From positions 1 through 38,492 of the forward strand of contig NZ_WKKI01000039.1 of NCBI RefSeq assembly GCF_009674805.1: 38,492 bases of DNA. The letters run 5' to 3'. The stretch comes from Metabacillus lacus. Its GTDB lineage: Bacteria; Bacillota; Bacilli; Bacillales; Bacillaceae. The position numbers and the translations under genes were made by a program. Below are positions 34,879 to 38,492 of the stretch, in pieces. How positions within the stretch are numbered: position 1 is the first letter of the stretch; every line of letters starts with the position of its first letter. Below the pieces are notes generated by a model. It saw only the letters and a program-made list of their open reading frames with translations. It searched no databases and had not been told where the DNA came from.

Positions 34879-35517
34879 ATGGAGCATCAGCAGTGGGACA
34901 GCTTTCTGGCGCCATACTATCAAGCTGTCGAGGAATTAAAAGTGAAATTCAGGGGGATGCGTTCACAATATGAAAGAGAGGATATGCACTCTCCAATTGA
35001 ATTTGTAACTGGGAGAGTCAAGCCCGTCGCAAGCATTATCAACAAGGCTAACCAAAAAGGCATTTCTGCCAGCAAAATAGAAGAGGAAATTCAGGATATT
35101 GCCGGCCTGAGGATGATGTGTCAGTTTGTGGAGGATATCCGAAGTGTTGTAAATATGCTCCGAAACAGGCAGGACCTCGAAATTATTGAGGAACGGGACT
35201 ATATTACATGCAAAAAAGATAGCGGGTATCGTTCCTATCATGTTGTTGCCAAGTATCCTGTCCAAACAGTAAATGGTGAGAAATTTGTTTTGGTAGAAAT
35301 TCAAATCCGCACGCTTGCCATGAATTTTTGGGCCACCATAGAACACTCCCTCAATTATAAGTACAGTGGAAATCTTCCTGAAGATATTAACATGAGGCTG
35401 CAAAGGGCAGCGGAAGCAGCCTACAGGCTGGATGAGGAAATGTCCTTGATTCGTGAGGAAATTCAGGAAGCTCAGGCAGTTTTTTCGAGAAAAACAGATA
35501 CTCCTGATTCTAAATAG
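34879..35517 (+). CDS. yjbM: Small alarmone synthetase YjbM (SasB/RelQ)
   Basis: A single-domain (p)ppGpp synthetase, transferring pyrophosphate from ATP to GDP/GTP; B. subtilis and Enterococcus RelQ are tetramers activated by pppGpp. Motifs are FVTGRVKPVASI, DIAGLRMMCQF with metal-binding Asp73, DYITCKKDSGYRSYHVV, and VEIQIRTLAMNFWATIEHSL with catalytic Glu140. There is no hydrolase or regulatory domain. Three ATGs follow AGGGGGG (34866-34872); 34879 is 6 bases away and gives MEHQQWDSFLAPYYQ, the family N-terminus (212 aa). Confidence 0.96.
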   Translation: MEHQQWDSFLAPYYQAVEELKVKFRGMRSQYEREDMHSPIEFVTGRVKPVASIINKANQKGISASKIEEEIQDIAGLRMMCQFVEDIRSVVNMLRNRQDLEIIEERDYITCKKDSGYRSYHVVAKYPVQTVNGEKFVLVEIQIRTLAMNFWATIEHSLNYKYSGNLPEDINMRLQRAAEAAYRLDEEMSLIREEIQEAQAVFSRKTDTPDSK

Positions 35518-35536
35518 CACATAAGGAGGGCCAGCC

Positions 35537-36331
35537 ATGAAGTTTGCAATCACATCCAAGGGCGATTCTAAATCTAATACACTTATGCATAAAATGCGTA
35601 CATACTTAGGAGATTTTGATTTGCAATATGATGAAGATCAGCCGGATCTGGTAATTTCAGTAGGAGGGGATGGAACCCTTCTTTATGCGTTTCATCGATA
35701 TAAAAGCAGGCTCAGCAAAACGGCATTTATCGGAGTCCATACAGGCCACTTGGGTTTCTACGCAGACTGGGTTCCTGATGAAATCGAAAAGCTGGTTATT
35801 GCAATAGCCAAAACGCCATATCAAATTGTCGAATACCCTTTGCTCGAAGTCATTATCCGGCATAATGACGGAGGAAAAGAAGCCCGTTACCTTGCATTGA
35901 ATGAATGTACGGTAAAGGCCATTGAGGGATCTCTCGTCATGGACGTGGAAATCAGAGGGCAGAATTTTGAAACGTTCAGGGGGGACGGACTGTGCATTTC
36001 AACTCCATCAGGAAGCACGGCCTACAATAAAGCATTGGGAGGCGCGATCCTGCATCCCTCCATCAGAGCTATACAGGTAGCTGAGATGGCATCAATCAAT
36101 AACAGGGTGTTCCGGACGATTGGTTCTCCCCTTGTACTCCCTGAGCATCATACCTGCTTGCTGAAGCCCGTTAACGATGTTGATTTTCAAATTACTATTG
36201 ATCATTTGACACTGCTTCACAAGGATGTTAAGTCCATACAATGCAGGGTGTCCAAAGAAACAATCAGATTTGCGCGCTTTCGTCCGTTTCCTTTTTGGAA
36301 CAGGGTCCGAGACTCTTTTGTAGGAAGCTAG
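35537..36331 (+). CDS. nadK: NAD kinase (PpnKA/NadF)
   Basis: Phosphorylates NAD to NADP in the cytosol, 264 aa. The GGDG motif is at 43-46 ([12 protein letters not shown]) with catalytic Asp45. NEC near residue 120-130 (ALNECTVK) and [22 protein letters not shown] are the NAD-binding signatures. AAGGAGGG precedes the ATG. It lies between yjbM and the pseudouridine synthase, 2 bp before the latter's start, and so is probably translationally coupled. Confidence 0.96.
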   Translation: MKFAITSKGDSKSNTLMHKMRTYLGDFDLQYDEDQPDLVISVGGDGTLLYAFHRYKSRLSKTAFIGVHTGHLGFYADWVPDEIEKLVIAIAKTPYQIVEYPLLEVIIRHNDGGKEARYLALNECTVKAIEGSLVMDVEIRGQNFETFRGDGLCISTPSGSTAYNKALGGAILHPSIRAIQVAEMASINNRVFRTIGSPLVLPEHHTCLLKPVNDVDFQITIDHLTLLHKDVKSIQCRVSKETIRFARFRPFPFWNRVRDSFVGS

Positions 36332-36333
36332 AG

Positions 36334-37221
36334 ATGGAGAACTTTTTGCTGAAATGGATAGTAGAACCCCAGCATCATGGACAACTTCTGCGAGATTATT
36401 TAAAGGAAAAGCAAGTTTCAAAACGCGCCTTAACAGACATTAAATTTGCAGGCGGAAAGTTAACTGTAGATGGAGACGAGGTTACTGTCCGGCACATCCT
36501 TCAGGCAGGCAGCAATCTGACAGTGGAATTTCCGGCGGAGGAGAGAAGCGGGGGAATACAGCCTGAGAACACTCCCTTGGAGATTCTCTATGAAGATGAC
36601 CACTGTCTGGTTATTCATAAAAAGGCTGGAATGCCTTCTATTCCATCGCGTGAGCATCCTGCCGGAACTGTTGCCAACAATTTGCTTGGCTATTATGATA
36701 GTAAAAATATTCCGGGAACCATTCATATTGTGACAAGGCTGGATAAAGATACCTCTGGAGTGATGCTGATTGCGAAACACCGTCACGCCCACTCATTGTT
36801 TTCCCTTCAGCAGAAACAGCATCAAATCCGGCGCACCTATGAAGCCGTCGTTCACGGAAGACTGCTGAGAGAACAAGGAACGATAGATGCTCCAATCGGT
36901 AGGTCTGAAAATAGCATCATAGAGCGGGAAGTCCGTGAAGACGGACAGCAGGCTATTACACACTTCAAAGTGCTGCAAAGGGAAGAGGATAAAACAAAAG
37001 TATCACTTTCGCTTGAAACCGGAAGAACCCATCAAATCAGGGTTCATATGGCATATCTGGGGCATCCTCTCTGCGGAGACACGCTTTATGGCGGAGATAG
37101 ACAGCACATAGAGCGCCAGGCACTGCACAGCAGAACACTGACATTTTGGCATCCGATTCTCGGGAAACAGCTTGCAATTGATGCTCCCCTGCCGGCAGAC
37201 ATGAAAAAATTACTGCTATAA
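36334..37221 (+). CDS. yjbO: RluD-type pseudouridine synthase (YjbO)
   Basis: An RluA/RluD-family RNA pseudouridine synthase, 295 aa. An N-terminal S4-like part (about 15-65) precedes the catalytic domain. The catalytic Asp137 is in VTRLDKDTSGVML; LETGRTHQIRVHMAYLGHPLCGD is motif III. The ATG at 36334 follows AGGAAG at 6 bases. The frame extends back to 36241 inside nadK, but that part is a shadow. The target uridines cannot be read from the sequence; large-subunit rRNA is typical of the family. Confidence 0.93.
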   Translation: MENFLLKWIVEPQHHGQLLRDYLKEKQVSKRALTDIKFAGGKLTVDGDEVTVRHILQAGSNLTVEFPAEERSGGIQPENTPLEILYEDDHCLVIHKKAGMPSIPSREHPAGTVANNLLGYYDSKNIPGTIHIVTRLDKDTSGVMLIAKHRHAHSLFSLQQKQHQIRRTYEAVVHGRLLREQGTIDAPIGRSENSIIEREVREDGQQAITHFKVLQREEDKTKVSLSLETGRTHQIRVHMAYLGHPLCGDTLYGGDRQHIERQALHSRTLTFWHPILGKQLAIDAPLPADMKKLLL

Positions 37222-37223
37222 AG

Positions 37224-37251
37224 AACCCCTTTTCATCAGAAAAGGGGTTTC
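37224..37251 (+). terminator. Terminator of the yjbL-yjbO operon
   Basis: A perfect 11-bp stem, AACCCCTTTTC (37224-37234) with GAAAAGGGGTT (37239-37249), has a 4-base loop, followed by TCTT. Confidence 0.85.
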
Positions 37252-37323
37252 TTGCATTTTCTGTATAAATACGACCCCTCAGCGAAGAATAACAGAAAAA
37301 GGGTAAAAGCGAGGCATCCATCC

Positions 37324-37896
37324 ATGACAGAAACCCAAAGTAACGCACTCAAATCCATTCATGACAAACAGGCAAGTGTATCCGGAGACCTTATTCAATA
37401 CTGGTGGGACTACTCTGCCTTTGATACATGGCAATATTGGCTGCTGATTGTTGTTTTTTTTGTCCCGTTGGTTGTTCTCTTTATAAAAATCGACCGCAGT
37501 AGAGCACTTCATTTAGGCTTTTACGGTTTGAACATTCATTTATGGTCTGCCTATTTTGACAGCTTTGGCACCCGAAATGGCTTTTGGAGTTATCCCTATC
37601 AAACGCTGCCGCTTTTGCCGCTGCAATTTGGACTGGATTCTTCTCTTATACCAGTCGCATTTATCTTAGTGTATCAGTGGACAATTCACAAGCGGAAGAA
37701 CTATTATCTCTATGGTATCTCTCTCGCTCTCATATTTACATTCATCCTGAAACCAATCATGATTTGGTCAAACTTCTTCCAATTTCACTATGGAGCAAAT
37801 CTCTTTCATCTGCTGCTCTCCTACCTTTTCGTCATGCTGCTATCCAAACTGATCACGGACTTGTTCGTAAAGATGGAGACCACTTCAGGGACATAG
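37324..37896 (+). CDS. CBO0543-type polytopic membrane protein
   Basis: A 190-aa integral membrane protein of unknown function. A soluble N-terminus (about 1-35) ends in YWWDYSAFDTWQYW, followed by about five hydrophobic segments. The aromatic-rich motif SYFDSFG-like (AYFDSFGTRNGFWSYPYQTLPLLP) is typical of the CBO0543 family of Firmicutes, my basis for the name. The ATG at 37324 has only a modest GAGG 9 bases upstream; the frame is open back to 37252 but lies in the terminator. It is not part of the conserved B. subtilis order. Confidence 0.75.
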   Translation: MTETQSNALKSIHDKQASVSGDLIQYWWDYSAFDTWQYWLLIVVFFVPLVVLFIKIDRSRALHLGFYGLNIHLWSAYFDSFGTRNGFWSYPYQTLPLLPLQFGLDSSLIPVAFILVYQWTIHKRKNYYLYGISLALIFTFILKPIMIWSNFFQFHYGANLFHLLLSYLFVMLLSKLITDLFVKMETTSGT

Positions 37897-37914
37897 GGAC
37901 AGGTACCTTGTCCC
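37896..37914. repeat. Short near-palindrome GGGACAGGTACCTTGTCCC
   Basis: An imperfect palindrome, with an extra partial copy (GGGACATA) just upstream, overlaps the stop codon of the membrane-protein gene. I recall this sequence as dispersed in Bacillaceae genomes; its role is unknown. Beyond it, 37915-38245 contains no convincing gene; a short frame at about 37991-38027 (AGGAG, ATG, nine codons) is too small to call. Confidence 0.5.
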
Positions 37915-38245
37915 AGTCATCTTTCCTTGCTATCGATGAAATTAAGCGAAATGAGATCAGCTATTCTACTGATTGTTGGTTGAATTGCTAAGGAGTATTA
38001 TGAAAAATTTAATTGTCTACCTGCTGTAGATGAATTAGCAGAATGAAAGTGGTGAAAAGTATCAAGACGATGCACACCCGCTTTAACACCATTCATGATT
38101 TTAGTCTTCTCTGTGTGCAAAATTATCTACGTAACAATGGCAGAAATGGTTACAGGGTAAAGGGAGATAGACAAAGTTCTTTAAAAATAGGGCTTTGTTT
38201 ACAGTTTCTTTTTGTTTAGCCGCAAGATAGGGTTTCGAAGACCGT

Positions 38246-38375
38246 TAATAAACGGAGCATTTCCGGTTACATGAAAAAAATAGCACTTTACAGAGGAAAT
38301 AAGGGAAGCATTTCCGGCTAAGCCTCCAAAAACCCTCCATTTCAGGCTTTCTGGAGGTGATAGACGGAATTTATA
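38246..38375. repeat. Second CGGAA...TTCC palindromic array
   Basis: Three units similar to those at 18800-19000, with the CGGAG/GGGAA/CGGAA cores at 38253, 38303 and 38364 (steps of 50 and 61 bp). The first two contain GCATTTCCGG after the core. The remainder of the window (38376-38492) shows no gene. Confidence 0.55.
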
Positions 38376-38492
38376 CGAAAATTGAGGATTGTGCTGTCTT
38401 AAAAAGCAAAAAAAGGCCCCCCAAGGTTTGAATTTGGATTTTTTAAAATGGGTTTATGCAGCTAGCTGGCTTGTATTCGATCCAACTGGATG

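Noticed and set aside
37584-37991. 135-aa plus-strand frame overlapping the CBO0543-type gene
   Set aside because: An out-of-frame shadow with no ribosome site; the overlapping frame has clear membrane segments and a family motif.

Overview
The window is chromosomal DNA of a Gram-positive, endospore-forming member of the Bacillaceae. It is low-GC with strong AGGAGG-type ribosome binding sites, a Trp T-box, a FapR operator, CoiA/MecA/Spx and a RoxS/RsaE small RNA. Gene order follows the Bacillus subtilis yjaX-to-yjbO segment almost gene for gene: fabH-fabF-yjaZ-appDFABC-yjbA-trpS-oppABCDF-yjbC-spx-yjbE-mecA-coiA-pepF-roxS-yjbH-yjbI-cwlQ-yjbK-yjbL-yjbM-nadK-yjbO. Identifications rest on recognised protein motifs plus this synteny; no database search was run.

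Region by region: (1) 1-2.9 kb: a small gene of unknown function, then the FapR-controlled fatty-acid elongation pair fabH-fabF. (2) 3.0-9.7 kb: a YjaZ-like Zn protease and the App oligopeptide permease. (3) 9.8-12.4 kb: yjbA, then trpS on the minus strand behind a complete tryptophan T-box, then a small DUF3899-like membrane protein. (4) 12.8-18.75 kb: the Opp permease, with an intrinsic terminator between the binding-protein gene and the rest of the operon. (5) 18.8-21.2 kb: an accessory insert holding an intergenic repeat array, a DUF421 gene broken by one frameshift, and a secreted glycosidase-like protein. (6) 21.4-29.9 kb: yjbC-spx, a TerC protein, mecA, cls, coiA, a 55-residue membrane protein and pepF, with hairpin repeats behind cls. 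(7) 29.9-30.8 kb: a decayed IS1182-family element inside the pepF terminator region, with another repeat nested in it. (8) 31.0-34.3 kb: the RoxS/RsaE sRNA with ResD- and Rex-type sites, then minus-strand spxH, yjbI, cwlQ and yjbK. (9) 34.4-37.9 kb: yjbL, the small alarmone synthetase yjbM, NAD kinase, an RluD-type pseudouridine synthase and a CBO0543-type membrane protein. (10) 37.9-38.5 kb: non-coding sequence with a second copy of the repeat array seen at 18.8 kb.

Functionally the segment concentrates proteolysis and stress control: Spx, its ClpXP adaptor SpxH, the ClpC adaptor MecA, and the redox sRNA RoxS. It also carries peptide uptake and breakdown (App, Opp, PepF), lipid supply (FabH, FabF, Cls) and (p)ppGpp synthesis. 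The items most worth a second look are the SpxH protein that has lost the first cysteine of its CxxC motif, the orphan ResD-like pair beside roxS that may mark a second small RNA, the two matching repeat arrays with 50/61-bp periodicity, and the nested mobile-element remnants after pepF.
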